A stretch of 37,126 nucleotides of DNA from an uncultured Anaerolineales bacterium (GTDB lineage: Bacteria > Chloroflexota > Anaerolineae > Anaerolineales > Villigracilaceae). Made by a program: the position numbers and the translations under genes. The notes beneath the pieces were generated by a model. It was not told the origin of the DNA and ran no database searches. It worked only from the letters and a program-made list of their open reading frames with translations. Below are positions 30,450 to 37,126 of the stretch, in pieces (the first letter of the stretch is position 1; each line of letters begins with the position of its first letter). The stretch is from assembly GCA_937960595.1 (NCBI GenBank), contig CALGPL010000085.1:1-37126 (forward strand), read 5' to 3'.

Positions 30450-32117
30450 TCAACGACAGATGAAGATCGGCCAGTGCTGCCGGCGCAGCAGGACATTGAC
30501 GGCGCTGCCGATCAGCAGTTCCTCCAGCGCCGAGACGCCGTAGCCGCCCATCAGCAGCAGGTTCAGGTCGCGTTCGTGCATGAGGGTGTGAAGCCGGTCA
30601 ACCGGCCCTTCCAGATAGGAAAATTCGGCCTGGACTTCGTGCAGTTCCAGGTAAGCGCGCGGATAGTCCAAGACGGAGGCGGGGAGGCGCTTGCGGCCCG
30701 AGACGGCCGCGACGGTCAGAGCCGTTTTCCAGACTTCCGCCAGGTAAGCGGCCACGAAGAGCGCCTCCCTGGCCTGGGAACTGCCGTCGAAGGCCAGCAA
30801 AGCCCGGTCGAGGGGGCTGGCCTCGTGGGGCACGGCCAGCAGCGGGCGGGCGCAGCGCCGGATGACCGTCCGCAGGCCGGACCCGAGGCCGGTCAGCCCC
30901 GCCTCGGGCGGATGGTCCACGGCCAGGACGACCAGATCGGCGAGCAAGGCCCGTTCGCAGATGCGGGCGGCGACGGAGCCGCGTTCGAGCAGGAAGGTGC
31001 CGGTCAGGCCGGCCGCGGCGCAGGTCTGTTCGAAGCGCGCCCGGATCGCCTCGGCTGCGGCGGCCGTCGCCTGGCGGCCGAGGACGTGCAGGCCGTGCAG
31101 GGCGGCGCCTTCGCGCTGGGCCACCTGGATGGCCTGGTCGAGCGCCCGCCAGGAATCGTCGGAGCCGCTCAGCGGCACGAGGAGGTCGGCAAACAGACGC
31201 CCCGTGTAGCGTTCGACGGTCTTGGCCAGGCGCCAGGCCCCGGGCTGGTTCTGCGCCTCGCCGGCGCGCCGATTTTCGCGCACGGCCAGGTCGGCGACGG
31301 CCGCCGCCGGGCTGATTTGCCAGCCCAGTTGTTGCTGCAACTCGTGACGGTGTTCGGAGACCCACAGGTACAGGTCGGTCTCGGTGCGGCCGGGGAACCA
31401 GCGCAGCAGGCCATGGGTTCGAATGGCCTCCACAATCGGCAGGTAGACGGTCTCATACCAATCCAGGACTGCCTCGTCGGCAGAGACATCGCGTTGCAGG
31501 TCCAGGCCCATGAAGTAACGGTGAACGTCGATGTGTTCTTTGAGGCGGGCGTACTGGCCGGGGGCGGTCAGACTCAGGTCCACGCCGGGCAGCAATTCGG
31601 CGGCGCGGGTCTGTTCCAGGAATTCGGCGTACTCGGCCTTGATGATCAAGTCGTCCGGCTGGATGTCGGGAGTGAGCGGGACGGGGGTGCGAATCTCGAT
31701 CACGTGGGCGTCAATGGTTTCCATCTTCTCCTGCCGGGCGATCGAGACGCGGTGATTGCCGTCCAGGACGAAATAGACCTCGCCGACTTTGTAGACTTCG
31801 ATGGGGGGCATGCCGGTCTCCTGCGTGGCGGCCTTGACGCTCGCCCAGCGCCGTTCGTCGGTGCTTTCGCGCGGCAGGAAGGAACGGGTGAAGTCGCTGT
31901 AGCGCCCGACGCTGCCGACGATGGCGGCGACCGGGATTTGCTGCACGCCGCGGTCGGCGCGGGCGCCCAGGCGCAGTTTGCGCGCCACCTCCTCGTAGGA
32001 GAGCAGTTCGTTCGAGCGGCCGCGCAGGCGCGCCAGGATTTCCTCCAGGGCGGCCCGCTGGCGGGCGCTGCGGAAGTCCTCTAGCGCGGAGCGGTATTCG
32101 AAGTTATCGATGGACAT
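30450..32117 (-). CDS. ParB-like / DUF4032-like / double universal-stress-protein fusion
   Basis: A 555-residue multidomain protein. The N-terminus (about 40-135) is a ParB/sulfiredoxin-like module with the core FVLDGNHRVSIAR (117-129). A middle part (about 185-260) has YARLKEHIDVHRYFMG and FPGRTETDLYLWVSEHRHEL, typical of DUF4032-type proteins. The C-terminal half (about 310-555) is two USP domains; the last ends with GGYGVSALEELLIGSAVN, close to the ATP-binding G-2x-G-9x-G(S/T) USP motif. This combination suggests a nucleotide-responsive regulator, perhaps DNA- or nucleotide-binding; the function is not known. The start lacks a ribosome-binding site. A TACAAT -10-like box lies ~37 bases upstream. 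Confidence 0.85.
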   Translation of the reverse strand: MSIDNFEYRSALEDFRSARQRAALEEILARLRGRSNELLSYEEVARKLRLGARADRGVQQIPVAAIVGSVGRYSDFTRSFLPRESTDERRWASVKAATQETGMPPIEVYKVGEVYFVLDGNHRVSIARQEKMETIDAHVIEIRTPVPLTPDIQPDDLIIKAEYAEFLEQTRAAELLPGVDLSLTAPGQYARLKEHIDVHRYFMGLDLQRDVSADEAVLDWYETVYLPIVEAIRTHGLLRWFPGRTETDLYLWVSEHRHELQQQLGWQISPAAAVADLAVRENRRAGEAQNQPGAWRLAKTVERYTGRLFADLLVPLSGSDDSWRALDQAIQVAQREGAALHGLHVLGRQATAAAAEAIRARFEQTCAAAGLTGTFLLERGSVAARICERALLADLVVLAVDHPPEAGLTGLGSGLRTVIRRCARPLLAVPHEASPLDRALLAFDGSSQAREALFVAAYLAEVWKTALTVAAVSGRKRLPASVLDYPRAYLELHEVQAEFSYLEGPVDRLHTLMHERDLNLLLMGGYGVSALEELLIGSAVNVLLRRQHWPIFICR

Positions 32118-32153
32118 GGCAGATCATGGGTCGGCGGGCAAGATGCACAGGCT

Positions 32154-32159
32154 ATTGTA
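32154..32159 (-). promoter_or_regulatory. Possible -10 box of the ParB/USP fusion gene
   Basis: TACAAT on the minus strand (5 of 6 to consensus), 36 bases before the ATG. No clear -35 box; two TTCGAA palindromes lie just upstream (about 32170-32190) and may bind a regulator. Confidence 0.3.
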
Positions 32160-32281
32160 CCGGATTCTATTCGAAAGTGCCTTCGAAAGGGGGTTAAAAT
32201 TCGTTTAATTTTTGAGACCTTTTGAGAGCCTTTGCAAGCCCCGCCGGTTATGCTTAGCGGAAAGTCGCCAAGGAGGTGAAA

Positions 32282-33868
32282 ATGAAACGCACCAATGCCC
32301 TATGGATCACGGCCCTGGTTTTGGGGTGGTTCTTCGATTTTCTCTTTTGGAAGTATGCCCCCGGCATCAGTTTTGCCCTATACGTTGTGCTGTGCCTGGC
32401 AGGCGGATTTCTGGTGCTGGGACTGCAGGGGTTGAAACCGGCCTGGAAGGCGCTTTTGCTCCCTCTTCCCATCCTGTTCTTCGCGGCGATCACTTTCCTG
32501 CGCCTGGAGCCGATGGCGGTCTTCCTGGCGGTGGTCTTCGTCCTGTTCCTGATGGGGGTGCTGGCGAGCACCTATCTGGGCGGGCGCTGGATGGAATACG
32601 GCTTGCTGGATTATTTGGTCAATTCTCTCCGTCTGCTGGGCAGTTTCCTCGCCCGGCCGTTGATTTTCTTGTCGGAGAAGAAGGCCGAGCCATTGCAGCC
32701 CGGCGCCCCCGCCCGCAAAGTCGGCTGGAAGTATGTTTGGGCGGTGCTGCGCGGCGTCTTGATTGCCCTGCCCATCCTGGCAATTTTTGCCGGCCTGCTT
32801 TCGACGGCTGACCCGGTCTTCGAGCGCTGGATGCAGGACTTCGTTGACCTGTTCCGCCTGGAGCGGCTGCCCGAGTACCTCTTCCGCGGCTTTCTGATTG
32901 TCCTGGTGGCCTATTTGCTGGCCGGGGCCATCTTACACGCCGCCAGCCAGAGCCGGGACGAGAAACTGGTCGGCCTCGACAGGCCGCTCGTGCGTCCGTT
33001 TTTGGGATTCACCGAGGCGGCAATTGTGCTGGGCAGCGTGGTGGTGCTGTTCACGGTCTTTGTCCTCATTCAGTTCAAATATTTCTTTGGCGGGCAGGCC
33101 AACATTGACATCGTGGAGGGATACATCTACTCCGAGTATGCCCGGCGCGGCTTCGGCGAACTGGTGACCGTGGCTTTCTTCAGCCTGCTCTTGTTCCTGG
33201 GCCTGAGCGGAATCGTCCAGCGCGAGACCCGTCTGCAGCGCGGCGGGTTCTCTGCTCTGGGTATCGCGATGGTGGCGCTGGTCGGCGTGATTCTGGTCTC
33301 GGCTTTTCAACGCCTGTTGCTCTATGAAGCGGCTTACGGCTTTTCGCGCCTGCGCACTTACACGCATGTTTTTATGATTTGGCTGGGCTTGCTGCTGGTT
33401 GCGGTGGTCATCATCGATCTGTTGCAGCGCGAACGCGCCTTTGCCTTGGCCGCTCTGTTGGCCTCGCTCGGCTTCGCTGTCAGTCTGAGCCTACTCAATG
33501 TGGACGGATTCATCGTCCGCCAGAATCTGGGGCGCGCCGCCCAGGGCGAGGGGCTGGACGTGGCTTACCTGACCTCGCTCTCGGATGACGCCGTCCCGGC
33601 GCTGGTGGCGGCTTACCAATCGGATGATTTGCCGCCGCTGACCCGCGACGCGGCCGGGGCGGTGCTGGCCTGCCGCCTGTCCGAAGCCCCCCGGCGCGGC
33701 GATTCGGACTGGCGCGCCTTTCACTTCTCGCATTGGCAGGCCGAACGCCGCCTGACGCCGCTTCTGGATGAATTGAGAGACTATCAGGTATTCACCGACC
33801 GCTGGCCACGGCAAGTGCTGACCCCCGGCCAGGTCTTGTACGATTGCTCCGACGCTTATTCGGATTGA
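32282..33868 (+). CDS. Polytopic membrane protein, DUF4173/DUF4153-type
   Basis: A 528-residue integral membrane protein with ten or more hydrophobic spans (for example 8-50, 55-85 and 230-255) and a soluble C-terminal tail from about residue 430. The conserved part LYEAAYGFSRLRTYTHVFMIWLG (about 345-367) identifies the DUF4173/DUF4153 family, whose role is unknown. The tail contains heat-repeat-like short helices (LPPLTRDAAGAVLACRLSEAP). AAGGAGG ahead of the ATG at 32282 is preferred to the GTG at 32276, which lies inside that site. Its 3' end overlaps the MFS gene tail to tail by 13 bases. Confidence 0.85.
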   Translation: MKRTNALWITALVLGWFFDFLFWKYAPGISFALYVVLCLAGGFLVLGLQGLKPAWKALLLPLPILFFAAITFLRLEPMAVFLAVVFVLFLMGVLASTYLGGRWMEYGLLDYLVNSLRLLGSFLARPLIFLSEKKAEPLQPGAPARKVGWKYVWAVLRGVLIALPILAIFAGLLSTADPVFERWMQDFVDLFRLERLPEYLFRGFLIVLVAYLLAGAILHAASQSRDEKLVGLDRPLVRPFLGFTEAAIVLGSVVVLFTVFVLIQFKYFFGGQANIDIVEGYIYSEYARRGFGELVTVAFFSLLLFLGLSGIVQRETRLQRGGFSALGIAMVALVGVILVSAFQRLLLYEAAYGFSRLRTYTHVFMIWLGLLLVAVVIIDLLQRERAFALAALLASLGFAVSLSLLNVDGFIVRQNLGRAAQGEGLDVAYLTSLSDDAVPALVAAYQSDDLPPLTRDAAGAVLACRLSEAPRRGDSDWRAFHFSHWQAERRLTPLLDELRDYQVFTDRWPRQVLTPGQVLYDCSDAYSD

Positions 33869-35019
33869 GACGCAGGCGCCTCGGCCTCTGCCTTTTTCCG
33901 CTCTCTGCGCTCCAGAATGGCAAAGAGCAGGAGCGCCGTCCAGACGGTCAACCCGATGAGCCGGTACATGCCGGCCGCGCCCAGGCTTTGCAGCAGCAGA
34001 CCGCCCATCAGCCCGCCCGCCGCAGCGCCGAAGCCCATCAGGGCCGAGCCGAACAGGCCCTGGGCGCTGGCCTTGACGCCGGGCGGCGCGCTCTGGTCGG
34101 CGTAGGAGACGCCTGCCAGGTAGATGGCCGGAAAAGTCAGACCGTGCAGGAGTTGGATGAGCAGGACGATCCAGGGCAGTTCGGTCACGGAATAGAGCAG
34201 CAGGCGCAGGCCGATGACCGCCATGGCCAGGCACAGGGTCCCGCGCGCCCCGAAGCGCCGCAGCAGCCGGTCGCCGAAGAACATGACCGGCAGTTCGGAG
34301 ACGGTCGAGACGGTCAGCGCCAGGCCCATCAGGCCTTCGTTCGCGCCCAGTTCATTCATGTAGAGGAAAAGATAATTGTTGACCGAAGACATGCCGACTC
34401 CGCTGAAGAAGACCATCAGCAGGAAGAGCATCCAGCGGCGATTGGTCAAGAGGGCGCGCATCCCGCCGCGGAACGAGCCGCCGACGGGAATGCGCCGGAA
34501 AGAGATGTTCAAGGCGATGACCAGCCCGGCCCCCAGCAGGATGGCGTAGCCCCAGAACGACCATTGCAGCCCAAAACGCTCGATCAGTTCCCCCGCCACC
34601 GGCGCCATGACGCCCCACCCAACCGTCCCCCAGATGCGAATGCGCCCGTAGCGCGCCCGCCGCTCGCCGAGCATGGACAGGGTGGCGCTGTCGACCAGCG
34701 AAAAGATCGGCGCGCTGAGGAAGGCGTACAGGAAAAGCAAGGCGATCAGCCAGCCGAATTGGGTCTGGCGCGAGAGCAGCAGGGCTGTGCCAATCGCGCC
34801 CGTCATGGTGACCGCCAGGATGAGTTTGTGGCGGCGGGTGGCGTCGGCGGTGCCGGTCCAGAACGGGCCGGCCACCAGCGAGACGAGCGGGGAGAGCCCG
34901 GCCAGCAGGCCGATCTGCCCGCCGGTCAACCCTATACTTTGATAGAAGAGCGTCAGGAAGGGGAAGAGGAACGAAATAGCGGCATAGACGAGGAAGTAGA
35001 AGGCGGCGGGGAAGAACAT
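33856..35019 (-). CDS. MFS transporter, MFS_1-like (LacY/nucleoside-permease type)
   Basis: A 387-residue protein with 12 predicted spans in two halves. The inter-helix 2-3 motif is FWTGTADATRRHKL (about 53-66) and the second half has the counterpart FFGDRLLRRFGARG. The AFLSAPIFSLVDSATLSMLGERRARYGRIRIWGTVGWG segment is characteristic of the MFS_1_like family (sugar/H+ or nucleoside/H+ symporters). It starts 31 bases after the gatZ-like stop, so it probably imports the sugar handled by the two upstream genes; the substrate is inferred. There is no ribosome-binding site. Confidence 0.88.
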   Translation of the reverse strand: MFFPAAFYFLVYAAISFLFPFLTLFYQSIGLTGGQIGLLAGLSPLVSLVAGPFWTGTADATRRHKLILAVTMTGAIGTALLLSRQTQFGWLIALLFLYAFLSAPIFSLVDSATLSMLGERRARYGRIRIWGTVGWGVMAPVAGELIERFGLQWSFWGYAILLGAGLVIALNISFRRIPVGGSFRGGMRALLTNRRWMLFLLMVFFSGVGMSSVNNYLFLYMNELGANEGLMGLALTVSTVSELPVMFFGDRLLRRFGARGTLCLAMAVIGLRLLLYSVTELPWIVLLIQLLHGLTFPAIYLAGVSYADQSAPPGVKASAQGLFGSALMGFGAAAGGLMGGLLLQSLGAAGMYRLIGLTVWTALLLFAILERRERKKAEAEAPASQSE

Positions 35020-35050
35020 GGCGGTAGTGTCACACTTTTGGGGGGAAATG

Positions 35051-36349
35051 TCAAGATGGTAGTTGCCGGCCGCAGGCGAAGTCGTAGTCCCGCAGCACGT
35101 CGCGGACCCGGTCGCGGATCAGCGCGCCGGGGGCAGGTGCCAATTCTCCGCTGCGGACGCGTTCGAACTGACGCGGGGCGTACTGGCTGAGGAGCGCCAG
35201 GGGCAGGCGGACGGCTCCCAGATTCTGCAGCAGCCGCTCGAAAGCGGCCCGCACCTGCGGGTCGGGCCAGTAGTAGCGGAGGCGGTCGCTCAGGCTGAAC
35301 TTGCGTTTCAGCCGGCGTTCTTCTTCGCTGCCGCGGTAATACTTCTCCCAGTGGGCAGGATGGCGCAGCATGGCGGCCTCGAGGACGTCTACGATGTGCG
35401 AGCGCGCCTCGGCAGGCACGAGTTCCTCCTCGATGGCCGCTAAAGCAAAGACGGCCTCGCGCAGGGCGAAGGTCAGCGCCGGGCCGACTTTGAGGAGGGC
35501 AAAATGATCCTCGACCAGCGCGCGCAGGGCGGCGGGCGTCTGGTAATCGGTGGAATGGGCTTCATAGACCAGGCCGGGGACGGTCTCGAGCAAGCGCGCC
35601 AGCGGCGCGGCTGCGGCGCGGTCGTACTCGTGGACGGTCTCGTCGCCGAATTCGACCCCCGGCTGGACCACCAGGGCGCGGACGCGCTCCCAGGCCGATT
35701 CGAGGCCCGCGGCATGGAAGGCGCGGCGGACGGCCTCCAGGGTCGCGGCGGCGGCCTGCGGCGCGGTGACGGCGAGGCGGTCTTCGCCGGCCTTTGCGCC
35801 GCCGGCCGGGGGCACTTCAGAACCGATGACGTAACGCAAGGGACAATCGACGGTGGACGAGGGGCGAATGGAGTCGAACGTCTGCTCGGCGATTTTCGCC
35901 AGGTCTGCCGTGCGGCGGGCGATTTCTTCCAGCGGTAAGTCGCGCTCGCCGCCGAGGGGCATGGAGCAGTCGAGGTGAATCTTGGTGAAGCCGGCCTGCA
36001 CGAAGGCGCGCACCAGGTCGGCGGCCTTTTGCAGGGCATGCTCGGCGGGTTCGCCGGCCCAGGGCAGCGGGCCGAGATGGTCGCCGCCGAGGAGCAGGCG
36101 AGGGCGCGGAAACCCGAGCCGGTCGGCCGTTTCCAGCACGAAGCGGGCGAAGTCGGCGGGAGTCTGGCCGGTGTAGCCGCCGAATTGATTGACCTGGTTG
36201 CAGGTGGCCTCGATGAGCACAGGTCGCGGGTGAGCCAGTCCATGCTGCAGGGCAGTCTCAATGACCAGGGGATGGGCGGAGCAGAGGGAGGGCAGGCCGC
36301 GCCGGTCGCCAAAGTGGTGAGAGGCGGCGAGGTAGTCGAGGTAAGTCAT
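35051..36349 (-). CDS. GatZ/KbaZ-like tagatose-1,6-bisphosphate aldolase subunit
   Basis: A 432-residue protein of the GatZ/KbaZ family, usual length. Family features are the N-terminal CSAHPLVIETALQHG, EATCNQVNQFGGYTGQTPADF, LLLGGDHLGPLPW, FTKIHLDCSMPLGGE, YVIGSEVPPAGGA, VVQPGVEFGDETVHEYD and the C-terminal YYWPDPQVRAAFERLLQNLG. In enterobacteria GatZ/KbaZ acts as a chaperone-like subunit for the class II aldolase GatY/KbaY. No GatY or KbaY is encoded in the window, so either it lies beyond the edge or this protein has its own activity. The upstream neighbour is a PfkB-type kinase (35 bases away) and the downstream one an MFS permease, together a sugar catabolic operon. Confidence 0.9.
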   Translation of the reverse strand: MTYLDYLAASHHFGDRRGLPSLCSAHPLVIETALQHGLAHPRPVLIEATCNQVNQFGGYTGQTPADFARFVLETADRLGFPRPRLLLGGDHLGPLPWAGEPAEHALQKAADLVRAFVQAGFTKIHLDCSMPLGGERDLPLEEIARRTADLAKIAEQTFDSIRPSSTVDCPLRYVIGSEVPPAGGAKAGEDRLAVTAPQAAAATLEAVRRAFHAAGLESAWERVRALVVQPGVEFGDETVHEYDRAAAAPLARLLETVPGLVYEAHSTDYQTPAALRALVEDHFALLKVGPALTFALREAVFALAAIEEELVPAEARSHIVDVLEAAMLRHPAHWEKYYRGSEEERRLKRKFSLSDRLRYYWPDPQVRAAFERLLQNLGAVRLPLALLSQYAPRQFERVRSGELAPAPGALIRDRVRDVLRDYDFACGRQLPS

Positions 36350-36384
36350 CGGTCTAATAGTCGGATAGTTGCACGGTCCACGGT

Positions 36385-37126
36385 CTACAGTCCACGTTCG
36401 ATCACTGCAAGGGCCTGGTCGAGGCTGGGCTGAGCGGTGACGCCGCCGGCGGCCTGGGTGGAAAGCGCCCCGCAGACGGCCGCCAGGCGCAGGGATTGTT
36501 CGAGCGGCCAGCCGTGGAGGAAGCCGTAGAGGAAGCCGGCGTTGAAGGTGTCGCCTGCGCCGACGGTGTCCACTACCTGGACGGGAATCGAGGCTGCTCT
36601 GGCTTTTTGGCCGCGGCTCACCCCCAGCGCGCCGTCGGGGCCGAGTTTGACGGCGACCGTGCCGGCCCGTTCGGCCAGGCGTTCGGCGGCGGTTTCGACC
36701 TCGTCGCTGCCGGCCAGGGCGCAGGCCTCGGCGCGGTTGGGCAGGAAGATGTCCACGAGAGGCAGCAGGTCGCGCACGCCGCGCCACTCGCCGGCCGGAT
36801 CCCAATTGGTGTCGAGAGAGGTGGTCAGGCCGAGGGCGCGGGCGCGGGCGAAGAGGTCGGGCAGGCCGGGGCGCAGGGCATCTTGCAGGAAGTAGGAAGC
36901 GACGTGCAGGTGGCGGGCGCGCGCCAGCAGGTCGTCGGTCACGTCTTCGGCGCGCAGGGCGGCGATCGCGCCGGGGAAGGTCAGCATGGCGCGGTCGCCC
37001 CCTTTGTTCAGGATGACCGTCAGGCCGGTCTGTTGGGCCGCGTCAAGATGCACGGGGGAGACGTCCACGCCGCGCTTCGCCATCTCATCGAGCATGAAGC
37101 GGCCGAAGAGGTCGTCGCCGCAGACG
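36385..37126 (-). CDS. PfkB-family carbohydrate kinase (N-terminus beyond window edge)
   Basis: About 246 residues of a ribokinase-fold sugar kinase are visible; the frame is open past 37126. GDDLFGRFMLDEMAKRGVDVS at the edge corresponds to about residues 40-60 of a PfkB kinase. Further motifs are SLDTNWDP, FLPNRAEA, TVAVKLGPDGAL and the catalytic signature VVDTVGAGDTFNAGFLYG. Substrate could be tagatose 6-phosphate, fructose or a 2-keto-3-deoxy sugar acid; with the GatZ-like gene downstream a tagatose-6-phosphate (LacC-type) role is plausible but unproven. Its last codons CGTGGACTGTAG merge with a repetitive GTGGAC-rich junction. Confidence 0.9.
   Translation of the reverse strand, partial: VCGDDLFGRFMLDEMAKRGVDVSPVHLDAAQQTGLTVILNKGGDRAMLTFPGAIAALRAEDVTDDLLARARHLHVASYFLQDALRPGLPDLFARARALGLTTSLDTNWDPAGEWRGVRDLLPLVDIFLPNRAEACALAGSDEVETAAERLAERAGTVAVKLGPDGALGVSRGQKARAASIPVQVVDTVGAGDTFNAGFLYGFLHGWPLEQSLRLAAVCGALSTQAAGGVTAQPSLDQALAVIERGL

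Noticed and set aside
35026-35054. Possible promoter of the MFS gene: TTGACA with a 17-base spacer and GACACT
   Set aside because: The -35 is perfect but the -10 matches only 3 of 6, the -35 overlaps the end of the gatZ-like gene, and the spacing would make the message leaderless. Co-transcription with the sugar operon is simpler.

Overview
The window looks like a chromosomal segment of a GC-rich, probably anaerobic or facultative bacterium of the Chloroflexota (Anaerolineae-like). The evidence is a NifJ-type pyruvate:ferredoxin oxidoreductase, many Thr/Pro-rich lipoproteins, a multi-GAF kinase typical of that phylum, DUF2085/DUF4126/DUF3048 membrane and envelope proteins, and short palindromic dispersed elements. 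The lineage is an inference from gene content only. No rRNA, tRNA, phage, transposase or CRISPR was seen.

Layout. (1) 1-5136, minus strand: truncated nifJ, a NUDIX hydrolase, a LysM lipoprotein with its own promoter and terminator, and a trpS-dtd-galK run. (2) 5369-20238, plus strand: one apparent transcription unit of about 14.8 kb with ten genes, bounded by a near-consensus promoter and an intrinsic terminator. It encodes a PATAN/DUF4388 protein, an MglA-like small GTPase, an alpha/beta hydrolase, a V4R ligand-binding protein, a left-handed beta-helix protein, an acyl-ACP-reductase-like dehydrogenase, a receiver/degenerate-GGDEF protein, a 2478-residue hybrid of about eleven GAF domains with a histidine kinase, a CheY-like receiver, and a second alpha/beta hydrolase that has lost its nucleophilic serine. 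This is the best candidate in the window for an undescribed system. (3) 20242-25426, plus strand: a consensus promoter, a TPP riboswitch with an expression-platform terminator, then thiN-thiB-thiP-thiQ and a DUF402 gene, making a thiamine uptake and activation operon. (4) 25455-27676, minus strand: four small membrane proteins (52 aa, DUF4190-like, DUF4126, DUF2085) interrupted by two tandem 100-bp palindromic elements. (5) 27721-30160, plus strand: a DUF3048 lipoprotein and a 6-phosphofructokinase with a mixed ATP/PPi signature. (6) 30161-32117: a degenerate spacer with a 12-bp inverted repeat and a ParB-like/USP fusion on the minus strand. (7) 32282-33868: a polytopic DUF4173-type protein. 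(8) 33856-37126, minus strand: a sugar operon of PfkB-type kinase (cut by the window edge), GatZ/KbaZ-like protein and MFS permease.

How it fits together. Regions 1, 5 and 8 are central and sugar metabolism (galactose, tagatose-type sugars, glycolysis, pyruvate oxidation). Region 3 supplies thiamine pyrophosphate, which nifJ needs as cofactor. Region 2 is a signalling island. Its architecture (a sensor kinase with many small-molecule domains, two receivers, a GTPase and a V4R sensor) wraps around a small lipid-like enzyme set (hydrolases and an acyl reductase with its catalytic-type cysteine). This suggests sensing or making of an acyl/aldehyde-type molecule, but no substrate can be read from sequence alone.
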